Below are positions 9,548 to 20,253 of a stretch of DNA of 64,000 nt, piece after piece; the first letter of the stretch is position 1; each line of letters opens with the position of its first letter. This DNA comes from Eupeodes corollae. Lineage: Eukaryota; Arthropoda; Insecta; Diptera; Syrphidae. The stretch covers positions 139,834,645 through 139,898,644 of the forward strand of contig NC_079147.1 in the NCBI RefSeq assembly GCF_945859685.1, in the 5' to 3' direction. The notes beneath the pieces are model-generated. The model saw only the letters and a program-made list of their open reading frames with translations, was not told the DNA's origin and did not search any database. A program made the translations under genes and the position numbers.

Positions 9548-10185
9548 TTACTTGAATATATTATAATTAGGGTGAATAAATAGCAATGTATTTAAATGTT
9601 TATCTTTCAATCTGTTTCTTTTCACATTCATGATTTGACCAGCTTTTGAAAAAATTCTTTTAGAAGGAACAGAAGTCGCTGGACAACACAAATATTTATT
9701 GGCCATTACTCGTAACATATTATTGCTTTTGAGTCACTTACTGGTGTTGATATCTGGTATTGTTGCTGATTAGACAAAAACAGTAAATCATTTGAAGTAC
9801 ATTCTGTACTTGAAGTTGAAGGTGCTGGCACTGGCACTGGCACTTCTGCTCTTTGGGCTGAGGACGCAATAATAGCAGCATACTCTCTTTGCAATATTTG
9901 GGATGCGTTGTCTGCTTCTTGAGTAGTTCTGAATCCAGTTTTTTTGAATCTGGGATCTAGTAATGTGGAAATCATATTCAATGTCCTGGTATTGAACGGT
10001 TTCAACCTCATATTAATTGAATTATTTAAGGAATGAAAGACCTCTCGTCCTTCGATAGTTGTCAAACTGTTTTCCAAACTTGACAATTTGACGGAAATAC
10101 CTCGTATAAGAGGTATAACTAGGGATGAAGTGACATAAGACTCACCCGATATTGTTGCTGTTGCGACATCAAAAGGTTATAGAAG
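9548..10185 (-). pseudogene. hAT transposase, C-terminal part
   Basis: Downstream of the gypsy insertion the reading resumes with ATATISGESYVTSSLVIPLI (about 10160-10100), continues through LNMISTLLDPRFKK and a Pro/Ser linker, and ends with the hAT dimerisation domain (CCPATSVPSKRIFSKAG, then NRLKDKHLNTLLFIH), stopping at 9548. One stop lies just after the gypsy junction and the linker ORF ends at 9706, so frames shift at least once. The order and motifs match ZBED-type hAT transposases. Confidence 0.85.
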
Positions 10186-10189
10186 CCTT

Positions 10190-10573
10190 TATAGCACACT
10201 ATTGTGTGGCTATTTTTTTATCTTCCTTGTCGAGAACGAAATGCTTTTATTTTTATTTTATTTTATTTAATTACTTCTTATAATATATAATGATAAATAG
10301 TTTTTTTAGGTTGGGAGCAAATATTGCACCAGCACACGAATTAGATTTATATTTTAGAAAATGAACCGAACAACTCGAGAAGTAGATAGAGAATGAGAAC
10401 GACAGAAAGAATCATGATTAAGGAGACACGATGGACTGTTGATTTTCATTTTCGTTAGGTTGCTTTGGTGAGCGTTTGGAAACTAAAAACTTAAAGTTTA
10501 AAACGCAAGTATGTGGTTCGCGCAAACGATTTAATGTCGCGATTACAATATGTTTTATTTTATATCCACCACA
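10190..10573 (-). repeat. 3' LTR of the nested gypsy element
   Basis: Minus orientation: begins TGTGGTGGATATAAAATAAA and ends CACAATAGTGTGCTATA. It differs from the 5' LTR at only two positions by my reading (AGATAGAG/AGATAGGG and GATTTTCA/GATTTTTA). The TATAAAATAAA block near its start could serve as a promoter element. Confidence 0.9.
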
Positions 10574-10651
10574 TCACCCTCCTCCAATCGAGTGTCCCTC
10601 TTAGAGATTTAAGTCTTTTAAATTAAATTCTGATTTATTTTGACTTTAAAA

Positions 10652-13650
10652 TTATATACAATGCGCTGGCTTAAGGCGATCGATGGATATCGATACATTT
10701 TTGTTTTTTATTTGAACTACAAAATGTTTTCTTAGGCGTCGAATGACGTTATATGGTCCTTCGTATGAAGGCATAAGACCTGTTTTGACCTTGTCAATTC
10801 TGACGAAAACTTGTTTACATGCGTTTAATTGCTTTGGAATGAAAATTTCATGATTTGGTTGTCGAGTTTCTGTTGGGATCAGATTTTTCATTGTGTCGCG
10901 AAGTTTCTCGATTAAACTGTCTGGAGATGTTTGCTTATTTTCATTGCCAACGAAAATTTCTCCAGGTAATCTTAGATTTTGTCCATAGACCATCTCTGCT
11001 GCCGAAGAATTTAAGTCTTCTTTGACTGCACATCGAATTCCTAACAGGAGTATTGGAAGTTCTGAACTCCAATTGATGGTATTGCACCTAGCCTTTAACG
11101 AACACTTGAGTTGTCGATGAAAACGCTCAACCATGCCATTAGCTTGCGGGTGATATGGCGTTGTGTGGATCTTGTGTATGCCTAACAGTCTAGAAAGTTC
11201 ACTAAAAAGCTTTGATTCGAATTGACTTCCCTGGTCCGTGGTGATTTTTAAAGGAGTACCAAAACGGGAGATGAAGTTTTCGACAAATGCTTTTGCTACA
11301 GTGATAGCTGTTATATCCACAAGCGGATAGGCTTCTGGCCAACGCGTAAATCTGTCAACGGCCGTCAGAATATATGAAAAACCGTTAGATTGAGGAAGAG
11401 GTCCTACCAAGTCTAAGTGAATGTGATCGAATCGACCAGTTGGCACTTGAAATCTACCATATTCTGATTTGGTGTGTCGCTGAACTTTTGATTTCTGACA
11501 TCCTATGCATGATTTGGCCCAAGTGTTGATATTTTTGTTCATACTTGGCCAGAAATATCGTTCGGAAATTAGTTTTCGTGTTGCGCGAATACTTGGATGG
11601 GAAATCCCATGAAGGATGTTGAAAACATTAAAACGTAAATCAGATGGAACGAAAGGACGATTTTTGTTGGTTGAGGTTTCGCAGTAAATGTTCACGTTGG
11701 GAAATTTGAACTCTTTCAATGAAAATTTTGAAGTTTTCTTTGAGTTCTCATTACTGATAAGCTCTTTTAATTCTTTATCTGTGGATTGTAGTTTTGCGAT
11801 CGTTTCTAAATCGATTCCGTGACTTTTCTTGGTGGCGATTTCTTCAATGCGAGAAAGAGCATCGGCGACGACATTGTCTTTGCCCTTAATGTGTTTGATA
11901 TCAGAAGTAAATTGAGATATGAAGTCAAGATGACGGGTTTGTCTTGGACTTCGTTCCGTCTTGCTTGTGAGTGCGTATGAAAGGGGTTTGTGGTCTGTGA
12001 AAATCGTGAAATCTCGTCCTTCGATGAAAAATCGAAAATGCTTGATTGCTTAATATACAGCTAATAATTCGCGATCGAAAGCCGAATATTTTTTTTCTGC
12101 ATCCTTAAGTTTTTTAGAGAAAAACGATAAGGGTTGCCATGATTGTGAAATCTGTTGTTGAAGAACTGCGCCAACGGCTATATCGGATGCATCAGTGGTG
12201 ATGCTGAAAGTGCCGTCGTGGATAGGGTGAGCTAGAAGTGTAACTTTTGCAAGTGCATCTTTTGCGTTTTCGAAAACGGAGTTGAGGTTTTCGGGCCAAG
12301 AAAAAACTTTTTTGGGTTTCTTGTTTTTTGTGAGCAAAGCTAAATGTTCATGAAGAGGGGCGATTGTTTGAGCAAGTTTAGGAATGAAGCGATGATAATA
12401 GTTAATCATACCTATGAAACGTTGAATTTGCTTGATTGAGTTGGGAGTTTGGAAGTTTAAGATTGCTTCAACGCGATCCTTTGAAGGTGAAATTCCTTCA
12501 GCGCTAATTGAGTGACTTAAAAATTCCAAGGTGGAAACACCAAAGACGCATTTCGAAAGATTGATGTTTACTCCATATTCCTCTAGTCTATTAAATAAAA
12601 GCTCGAGATGCTCTTTGTGTTGTTCTTCGGTTTTGCTAGCGATGAGAAGATCGTCGATGTATGCAAAAACGAAGTCAAGTCCAAAACAAACTTCATTCAT
12701 GAAACGTTGAAACGTTTGAGCAGCGTTTCGTAGCCCGAATGGCATTCGAAGCCATTCGAAAAGACCGAATGGTGTTGTAATGGCTGTTTTATGAATGTCC
12801 TCTGGTGCAACTGGGATGAGATGATATGCTCTCACAATGTCAAGCTTCGAAAAAATTTTGCAACCATGAATGTTCATGGAAAAATCTTGGATATGGTGAA
12901 TTGGATGACAATCCGGAACCGTGGCAGCGTTAAGTCTGCGGTAATCACCACAAGGTCTCCAATCTTGGTTGTTTTTCTTTTTTACCATGTGAAGAGGTGA
13001 GCATGTGCTTGAAGATGAAGGCTGACAAATTCCCAGTTGCATCATGTGTTCGAATTCTGTTTTTGCTGCTTTGTGTCTAGAGGCGTCAAGCCTTCTGGGC
13101 CTTGAAACTGGGAGCTGGCCTTTTGTGATAATGTGATGAACAATTGTATGTTTTATTGGCGCAAAATAATTGGGTTCTTTTGTTAAACTCGGAAATTTTT
13201 GTATTATGTCATTATATTCACTTGTAACTTGAAAATGTTTAGGGGTAGGATCGTCAGATCTTATAGCTGTTGCGTTGGTATGGAGCTTTGTGAGGGGATC
13301 AATTAATCTTTTGTTTTTTGTGTCTACTAATAGATTGAACTTGGCTAGAAAATCGGCTCCTAATATTGGTCTATTTACTGAGGCTAGTACGAAAGAGTGA
13401 ACAAAATTTCGCCTTAGGCCAATATCGAGATTTAATAATTTGGAACCGAATGTTGGAATCGAAGTTCCATTAGCAGCTGAGAGTAGAAACAAAGGATTTT
13501 GAGGTGTTGATCCCCTTTTGCTGTGAGGAAGAACTGACAGATCAGCCCCCGTATCGACAAGAAAAGTGAAATTGGAAGTTTTGTCTTTAATGAATAAGCG
13601 GCGAGTTGAAAGACACTGCCTGTTTGCCGCTGCAACAGCAGGTTTAGTTA
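10652..13650 (-). pseudogene. pol: Gypsy pol polyprotein, one in-frame stop
   Basis: One frame runs from about 13650 to 10652, broken only by a TAA at 12050-12052. Order: aspartic protease (FLVDTGADLSVLPH, about 13560), RT with SKLDIVRAYHLIPV and the active site FAYIDDLLIAS (about 12650), RNase H (ITTDASDIAVGAVLQ, FDRELLAVY at the stop, FTDHKPLSYAL), then NVVADALSR. The integrase has HGISHPSIRATRKLISERY, CIGCQKSKVQ, HLDLVGPLPQ, TTDQGSQFES and PYHPQANGMVERFHR. All catalytic residues are present. The product would be cut into the enzymes that copy and integrate the element. The single stop is probably recent. Confidence 0.92.
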
Positions 13651-14529
13651 GTTTGGGTTATTCTTTTTATCAAAGTTGCAGGGCTTGTCGCATTTTTTAG
13701 CATTTTTCTTGAATCGTCTATGATACCAACAGATATTCGACCCTAAATTTGAATTTGCACGACTGTGTGAATGACTACTCTTGTTTCTCTTATTTTGAAA
13801 TATTCTATTTTTACTACGTGAACGGGAATCGAACGAAATTGCTTCTATCATCGACTCAATTCTACTAAGCCTTTGTTCAAGTTCATTAGAAGAATTATTA
13901 TCTTGCTGAGTGGTGGAAAGACTACAAATGCTTGTATTTTGTGAAGCTTCGTAAATTTTGTCAGCGAAAGATGATAATTCTTCTAGAGATTTTTGACCGA
14001 CCGATAATAAAGCGATATTAATTGGTTGAGGTAATCGACGCATCCACAGATTTTTGACAATATCGTCATTAAAAGAGGTACCAGCAAACATTTTCATCGA
14101 TCGTAATACTTCCGATGGTTTTCGGTCACCAATGTCTGCTTTGTCAATGAGGGTTTCTAAACGTTTTATTTCGGAAACCGAATGGCGTTCTACGAGTGCC
14201 GTTTTAAGTGCGAGGTACTTGTTTGTATTAGGTGGATTTGAAAGAATGTCAATTACCGAGTCACAGGTGTCTGGTGGCAGAGCGGCAACCGTGAGACAGT
14301 ATTTTGTCTCAGAACTGGTTATTCTATGCACTGTGAATTGTGCTTCTGCTTGGATAAACCATGTGACCGGATTGGAATTCCAAAATGTAGGAAGCCGAAT
14401 TCTAATTGACTCTACTTCTACCGGAGGGGGACTCGATTGTACCGATGGTGGTGGTGGATTCGTTACGTTTGATCCGTTTTGATCACTTGATTGATTATCA
14501 CCGGGCATTTCAATTTTGATTGCTTTCAT
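13648..14529 (-). CDS. gag: Gypsy gag protein
   Basis: A 293-aa ORF begins ATG at 14529. It has a Pro-rich N terminus, a capsid-like region (IRLPTFWNSNPVTWFIQAEA near residue 45, typical of gypsy Gag) and a C-terminal zinc motif, CWYHRRFKKNAKKCDKPC, in C-H-C-C order rather than the usual CCHC knuckle. The protein would form the particle that packages element RNA. Pol starts in another frame close to the gag stop, so expression of pol would need frameshifting or reinitiation. The ORF has no internal stops. Confidence 0.88.
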   Translation of the reverse strand: MKAIKIEMPGDNQSSDQNGSNVTNPPPPSVQSSPPPVEVESIRIRLPTFWNSNPVTWFIQAEAQFTVHRITSSETKYCLTVAALPPDTCDSVIDILSNPPNTNKYLALKTALVERHSVSEIKRLETLIDKADIGDRKPSEVLRSMKMFAGTSFNDDIVKNLWMRRLPQPINIALLSVGQKSLEELSSFADKIYEASQNTSICSLSTTQQDNNSSNELEQRLSRIESMIEAISFDSRSRSKNRIFQNKRNKSSHSHSRANSNLGSNICWYHRRFKKNAKKCDKPCNFDKKNNPN

Positions 14530-15112
14530 AAATTAGAGCTTAAATTGAAATTCGTTCGGAATCGTAAAGAATCGTAATCCCCACTTCGTAGGGAAACTGT
14601 ACCGCTTGTTCCAAGCGTCTGTAACTGTAAAAGTGCACTAAGCACGCGTGGAAGCAGCGCCAAAAGTGGTAGCAGCAATGACGAAAAGTAGTGGTGGCGG
14701 GCAGCAAGCAACAATGACTGGCAGCAAACAACAATGAGCAGCAACAACGATGGGCAACAATAACGGGCAACTGCTAAAATGGGCGGTAGCAACAACGAGC
14801 GGTGGTGAAAGTTTTGTGGCAACAACTGATGGGATGTATTTGACTGTGCAATGACGCTTGGCAAATTTATTCGTGAAATTTTTCTTGAAAATGCCTGCAC
14901 AAAGAGTTGTCTTGTTGTTTATGGCACTCGATCCAAAAATAATTGTCGAGAACTCGATGGCTTTGTTGAAGACTTTCCGTTTCAATTAAAAGCGTTGTCT
15001 TGTATGCCGTTATAAATGTAGCGTGTCCTACAACAGTTTTAAAACTGCACTTTTATATGCGGCAAATGGCGTCGTCTCGATGGCGAAAAGAATTTTATTT
15101 CGGGGTCACCAA
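14530..15112 (-). other. Gypsy leader and tRNA-Trp primer site
   Basis: Between the 5' LTR and gag lie the primer site (TGGTGACCCCG, 15101-15111) and about 570 bp of leader. Much of 14640-14800 is a degenerate GCAGCAACAA-type repeat that produces overlapping open frames in several phases. These look like by-products of the repeat rather than genes. Confidence 0.7.
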
Positions 15113-15496
15113 TATAGCACACTATTGTGTGGCTATTTTTTTATCTTCCTTGTCGAGAACGAAATGCTTTTATTTTTATTTTATTTTATTTAATTACTTC
15201 TTATAATATATAATGATAAATAGTTTTTTTAGGTTGGGAGCAAATATTGCACCAGCACACGAATTAGATTTATATTTTAGAAAATGAACCGAACAACTCG
15301 AGAAGTAGATAGGGAATGAGAACGACAGAAAGAATCATGATTAAGGAGACACGATGGACTGTTGATTTTTATTTTCGTTAGGTTGCTTTGGTGAGCGTTT
15401 GGAAACTAAAAACTTAAAGTTTAAAACGCAAGTATGTGGTTCGCGCAAACGATTTAATGTCGCGATTACAATATGTTTTATTTTATATCCACCACA
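15113..15496 (-). repeat. 5' LTR of the nested gypsy element
   Basis: 384 bp, nearly identical to the copy at 10190-10573. It is followed on the minus strand by the tRNA-Trp primer site. Its outer edge abuts the duplicated CCTT (15497-15500). Confidence 0.9.
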
Positions 15497-15500
15497 CCTT

Positions 15501-15940
15501 ACAATCTCCTGTATAGCAGTAAAATTTTCTGCTGTGAGAAAAGAAGGTGCTTTTTCACATTGACTTATTGCGATTGCGACCTCACTTCGTATTTCCATGA
15601 TTCTTTTCATCATATAATACGAACTGTTCCATCGTGTCGATATCTCTTGAATCAGTTTTAACTCTGGTTTGTTTGACGTCTTTTGAGCAATACGAAGTTT
15701 GTCACAAGCAAGTGTAGAACTGTGAAAAAAAGTCACAATAGCCTTTATTTTTGACAAAATTGTTGAGAATGATTCCACTTTCAAACAGTCTTGCACTGTT
15801 AAGTTAATGCAGTGCGCAAAACATGAGGAATGTCGAAGTTTGAGTAACTCAACAGTTTTTTTCATAGCTGCAGCGTTGTACGTGACTATTGCTACAACTT
15901 TTTCCCGAATCTTGAAATCTATTAACAATTGGTCGATTGC
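15501..15940 (-). pseudogene. hAT transposase, middle exon up to the gypsy insertion
   Basis: The exon opens after a canonical acceptor (TTTTTTCAG at 15941-15949) in phase with the upstream exon. It carries the hAT core: REKVVAIVTYNAAAMKK, LRHSSCFAHCINLTVQ, then the RW motif EISTRWNSSYYMMKRI. The second catalytic Asp, normally in VTDNAxNM, is Tyr here (VTYNAAAM), which should abolish catalysis. The frame ends at the gypsy junction and resumes at 10185. Confidence 0.88.
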
Positions 15941-16195
15941 CTGAAAAAACAAAATCATCTTTTGTAAAAAGCTATATAATATTCTTCTACAGGTGAATTC
16001 CTCGACAATTTCAGATTTGCTCTCAGATTTGGTCTACTTTTCCCGATTTTTCTGGTTGCATGGAAAACGAAAAAAGAATGATTTTGCTTTTTGATGTGAA
16101 AACGAAAAGTGCTGGATATCAAGTCGAGAGTGGTTTTTTGGTTGCATGGAATTCAATATAAGATAATAGGATAAACAGAGTTGTGAAAAACTTAC

Positions 16196-16846
16196 ATTTG
16201 CCATCGCTTCCGCAGTATGGTTTCCTTCAATTTTAGTCACTTTCAAAAACGCTGAAACTAATTTTGCGTCCTGTATAAAGTGGCAAGTTAATGCTAGAAT
16301 CCCTTCATTTGCATTGCTCGTCCACATGTCTGTTGTAACACTCACATATTTACATCTTGATAGAGCTTCGTCTAATTTAGTTTTTAACTCGTCATATTGT
16401 TCAGGAACAAGTTTACATTTGAGAGTTTTTTTGTCAGGCAACTCATATCTGTTGTTCAACGCTTGGACAAATAATTTTAACCCTTTGTGTTCAGAAGTTC
16501 TGTATGGAAGCATATCAATAGCGATCATCTGTGCGTAGAGAGCATCAAGTTCCTTTTTTGGTTTGGAATTTGCATCGAATTTTTGACTCCTTTGAAAATA
16601 ATTTTTAATGCTATTTCTAGAATTTTTGGGTGGTGCTGGTACTGGCACAAGTTGATTTTCATCTGCTTCAGAGGATGAACCCTCAGTTTCTTTTCTTATA
16701 TCATCAGCGTGTTTCCTTTTCAAGTGGTCTCTTAAATTGGAGGTATTTCCAGAGTGTTTATACTCCTGCCCACAAAAATTGCATGCGCAAAATTGCCCTT
16801 TTTTGTTGAAAAAAGTCCAAACCGTAGATTGGTTTTTTCTATTCAT
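16196..16846 (-). pseudogene. hAT transposase, N-terminal exon with BED zinc finger
   Basis: From ATG at 16846 the exon encodes a BED finger (CNFCGQEYKHSGNTSNLRDH then LKRKHAD; C-C-H-H spacing) that would bind the element ends. A Pro linker, the N-terminal hAT helices and YVSVTTDMWTSNANEGILAL with the first catalytic Asp follow. It ends with donor AAAT|GTAAGT at 16196. The intron is 16195-15941. This exon has no stops, so the gene was in fair condition before the gypsy insertion, apart from the D-to-Y change in the next exon. Confidence 0.88.
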
Positions 16847-17297
16847 ATTTTTTTTCTTGCTTCCGTCGCTTTTTACAAATAAACAGAGGAGAATACTACA
16901 AACATTAACAAACAATAACATAGGAATAACCAGAAACAATAATAAACACAAAACATATATGTCAATGTCGAACATTTATCTAGTTTGCAATGAAATGCCG
17001 ATGAGGGACTTCCCCAATAAAGGCAGTGAAAACTGAAAACGACCTGAACTGTCAAAAACAGAACTGTGTTCACTGTTGACTGTTCATTGAGAAGGGAACG
17101 TTCAGCAACCAACTGAATTTAGGCTCAATTCAGCCTTTTTTAATTCGAGGACAATTTTCGTTAAAAAAAAAATCCCGAACAACAAACAAAACACATCAAC
17201 TGAACAGACTATCGATGTTTTTTCCCAACTATCGATAGTTCCGATAGTTCAAAACAATCGATTAATCGATAAAACTATCGATGTTTTATTAACACTA

Positions 17298-17822
17298 TGA
17301 TACCTTCTTTTGTTGAAAAGCTCCCCATTGGCAGACATTGAATTTGTCTGCCAGATAAATTCAGGGAATGACTATTGTTTATAATGGGCTGCGAGCCGAA
17401 GATTTCCATCATCTCCGCTTCGAATGGAGCTCGGATGAGAGATGCCCCTGTTTTTTTATTATTGTCTATTGAGGTCTTAAAGGACCTCAATAGATTTTTT
17501 AGTTTAATTTTCAACATTTCTACAGTTGTTGGCTGTGTCTGTGGAAAACAAATAAAAATATGAACAAAATCATTAAACTTATTGAAATTACCAAAACTCC
17601 CAGTGCAATTAGGTCTTCCAAAACGTTCTGCATGGCAAATTTTTTGAGTTTGGCACTTTCAAACTCAAATTGCCTCTTGCTGTACGCATCCAGAAACGCT
17701 TTGGTTTCTTCTGCTGTCCATGTTCTTCTTTGTCTAAAATAAAAATCAAATTTGATGAATGTTAGACGAAAATTATTTCATTTAATAATAAAAACTTACA
17801 ATTTATTAGAATTGGCTTCCAT
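17298..17822 (-). pseudogene. Harbinger-1 Myb/SANT-like gene, 5' part
   Basis: Exons 17822-17800, 17733-17592 and 17538-17298 join in frame with canonical introns of 66 and 53 bp. The product begins MEANSNKLQRRTWTAEETKA, a Myb/SANT-like domain (Trp plus basic helices, FLDAYSKRQFEFES, LKKFAMQNVLEDL), then LLRSFKTSIDNNKKTGAS. The hAT interrupts the third exon at 17297. The gene is convergent with the transposase, the standard Harbinger layout. It is interrupted rather than decayed in this half. Confidence 0.85.
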
Positions 17823-18319
17823 TTTTGCAGCAGAATACACGAATTTAATTACTTTTTTGACGTTTAAGGCAGAGTTGCCTTATGAATATTTCGTTCAATG
17901 GTTACTTTTTTGTTCTTTTTTTAGAGAAAAATAAAACATATGCTTTTTGTACAATATACTTTTTTTAGCATTTATTTATTTTAATTTCACTAATTTATGC
18001 TTGGTTTTGTTAAAATTTGTCATTATTTTAAGGATTATAAAAAAATTAAATAAATATGTCGTTTCTCGCTATCGATTTAAGAAATATTTCATTTCGGGTA
18101 TATAAAAATGATACAATGGCAACACAGTTTTTATTTTAATTTGTTGGCAGTAGTATTAACATTTGCAATGTGAAATTTACCCCTTGTGTGAAATAGAGAA
18201 CTAATTTTTGGATCACAAAATGAGATCCAAACATAAAGCAGGATCTCGTTTTGTTGTTGTAGTGCATGTAAATCCATGATCCTGATCAGATCATGGTGAT
18301 AATAAAACACGGCTATTAT

Positions 18320-18618
18320 TGAATTCCCAATCCGTACCGCCATATACTTTTATTTATCGATAATTTTTTTCTTTCTTGTAGAACATTGGGTCTACAATAG
18401 CAACTTGTTGCTCCCGTGTCAATTAAAATTTGTAGTTGCCTACCTGATAAGTTTCTGTAAATGAAGGGCAATTGACACGGCAACTAAAAAAGCCTCTTCA
18501 CTGATATTGTTTACTCTCTGATTTTTAATGGGTGGTTGAGCACTGTTTTGTGTGCTATGTGGCCTCTTATCCACGTATGTGTTTCTATTATTATTTGTTC
18601 TAAACGGGTTAAAAACTT
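18320..18618 (-). pseudogene. gag-pol: Errantivirus A gag end and protease start
   Basis: The minus reading has an Asn-rich gag tail (NNNRNTYVDKRPHSTQNSAQ), then the protease start with LQILIDTGATSCYCRP, holding the catalytic DTG. It is cut by Harbinger-1 at 18314 and continues at 6735. On its 5' side it joins a hAT-like relic at about 18618. Stops and frame changes are present. Confidence 0.75.
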
Positions 18619-20130
18619 TTTTGATAAGCATTAATATGAGAAGTTCCAAATCACCCAAAACTTTAACAGAATCCTCTTTTTCACTTTCAAATATTTTGTT
18701 AACCCTTTGGTTTGAAAAAATATAAATAGGCATAATTTATTTCCTTACTGTATATATCACTTAGACTAGATATCTTAAAAGAGTTTTCACTCTGTTCGGA
18801 TATTGCAAAATATGTCTTAAGTTCAAGATACTGCTTGTGAATTCTTGAAACAGCAGATTCTATTGACAGCCATCTAGTTGAACACGATTGTGTCCTTCAT
18901 TTATTGCTTTATATAGCGTTTCGTAGCTAAGTTACCGCGGAGAGGAGCGAGAAAACCAGTTATATGTTTCATTAATCATAAGCTCTAAATGTTTGGGTAC
19001 GTATTCTTTAGCTGCCGAAGAAATAGCTAACTGAATAGAATGACAGACACATGGTATCAGTACAAGCTTTGGATTCATTTCCTTTAATTTAACAAAAACC
19101 CCTTTTCGGGAACCGACAATGACGCTAGCATTGTCTGTACCTATTCCACATAAATTTTTAAATTGTATTCTTTTAGCACAGCTAAAACTGCTTGGGCAAT
19201 TGCATTGGAATCACAAGCCTCTACTTTACGACACTCAAATCAGTTGATTCATCTATAGGCAAGCTAAATGGGCTATCCTGGACATCGTCTATTAATTGCT
19301 TTTAAAAAAAAAGGGTACCAAACATTCGTAAGAATCGCTTTGCATTTCGTCCTCGACAACTTAACGTTAGCGCTCGTTTTACTATCTGTGAAGGTTGTTT
19401 TCATTACTTTACTCGAATGGTCGATGCAGTTAATGAATGTGTGTTTTGCAATAAAGAAACATGACTCATGGACTTCGTCAAGTTTCTTTTTTTCGAAGTC
19501 AATTTGCTTTTGACGGGGAGAAAAGGGTTTTGTTGCTTCAACATGTTTCTTTGTTTATGCGTGTTCATTTAAATTTGAATATTTTGTATTTTTAATCGAA
19601 ATGTGACAATACTTCGAGCTGACGATGTCGCCATTTAAAATTATCCAATTCTTTAACTGTTCGTCTTTTATCCAAGCCTTCCGCGGTTTTTGTTGGTATT
19701 TGCGTTGGTTGGACTGTGATGCACTCGAATGATTAACTGGAATGACACACAAAACACATTTGATGAAACATGAAACGCTTGAATGAACGCTCTTGAATCG
19801 ATGGAACGTTGTGCTGATTTTTTCCTGAGTTCTCGCAATCCGAAGCATCTAAGTTCACTTAAAACACAAAACATTTAAAGTGTCAAAAAAAAATCTAAGG
19901 AAAGGCACAAAAAAGAAGTAAAATTCTCACCAGGATCTGAAATTGATGGTGAATCGTTTTGTTGGTTTGTTACTGCATTCAGTAAATAATATTAAATGTA
20001 TTAAATTTTCAGACGCAAGCAACAAATAAATGCTTACCAGGATTTTTCAAAGCTTCCGTTTGTGTTTTTTCTTTTTTATTTTCTTCTTTATTCGCTGCTT
20101 TGTTTTTTACAATAGCTTGGAAATACCTAC
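18618..20130 (-). pseudogene. hAT-like transposase relic (DUF4371/ZMYM type), several exons
   Basis: Two N-terminal exons with good splice sites lie at about 20118-20040 and 19978-19932 (donors CCTG|GTAAGC and CCTG|GTGAGA). A cysteine-finger region follows (KPRKAWIKDEQLKNWI, 19690-19640; KYSNLNEHA; then FSPRQKQIDFEKKK). Further on, the core shows LIPCVCHSIQLAISSAAKEY (about 19080) and LGDLELLILMLIKKV (about 18650). Many stops and frameshifts break it. It sits within errantivirus A gag. Family is by motif only. Confidence 0.6.
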
Positions 20131-20253
20131 AATGTTAAGTTAATATCGTATTTAAAAGCGCTTAATAATAAAAAAATGTTCTGTTCACATACCACTTTAT
20201 TGTTTTTTTAAATTTTGTTTTCTGTAGCAGCTCCTCGGCATCTCAATTTCAAT

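Larger units (their letters stand above)
10190..15496 (-). mobile_element. Young gypsy retrotransposon (CsRn1/Kabuki-like) nested in the hAT
   Basis: Two 384-bp LTRs (10190-10573 and 15113-15496) flank gag and pol on the minus strand, and CCTT is duplicated at 10186-10189 and 15497-15500. I count two differences between the LTRs. The primer site (15101-15111, minus TGGTGACCCCG) matches the end of tRNA-Trp, and gag ends with an unusual C-H-C-C zinc motif. To my recollection both are features of the CsRn1/Kabuki clade. Removing one CCTT reconnects the hAT transposase reading frame, with a single stop near the junction. Confidence 0.92.
8947..17297 (-). mobile_element. hAT transposon nested in Harbinger-1
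   Basis: The ends are perfect 21-bp inverted repeats beginning TAGTGTTAATAAAAC, which fits the hAT terminal pattern. TGATACCT is duplicated at 8939-8946 and 17298-17305 (8 bp, the hAT norm). Just inside both ends lie clusters of ATCGAT/CGATTG motifs (8965-9035 and 17205-17285), probable transposase-binding repeats. The transposase gene is on the minus strand and is itself split by a gypsy element. Internal regions 9000-9547 and 16976-17200 are non-coding. Confidence 0.92.
6753..18314 (+). mobile_element. PIF/Harbinger DNA transposon (Harbinger-1) with nested insertions
   Basis: Terminal inverted repeats of about 31 bp begin AGCCGCGTTTTATTATCACC at 6753; the reverse complement of the right end begins AGCCGTGTTTTATTATCACC. 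The 3-bp ATT is duplicated at 6750-6752 and 18315-18317. Inside are the two genes expected of this superfamily: a DDE transposase (plus, 6908-8162) and a Myb/SANT-like DNA-binding gene (minus, 17822-8567). The second is split by a hAT. Both ends also contain palindromes around GATCTGATC. Without the hAT the element would be about 3.2 kb. It splits the protease of errantivirus A. Confidence 0.9.

Noticed and set aside
14054..14482. Plus-strand 142-aa ORF
   Set aside because: Antisense to the intact gypsy gag. No recognisable motif.
14526..14985. Overlapping ORFs rich in Leu/Cys and Ser in the gypsy leader
   Set aside because: They follow from a degenerate GCAGCAACAA-type repeat readable in several frames. 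No start context or motif supports a protein.
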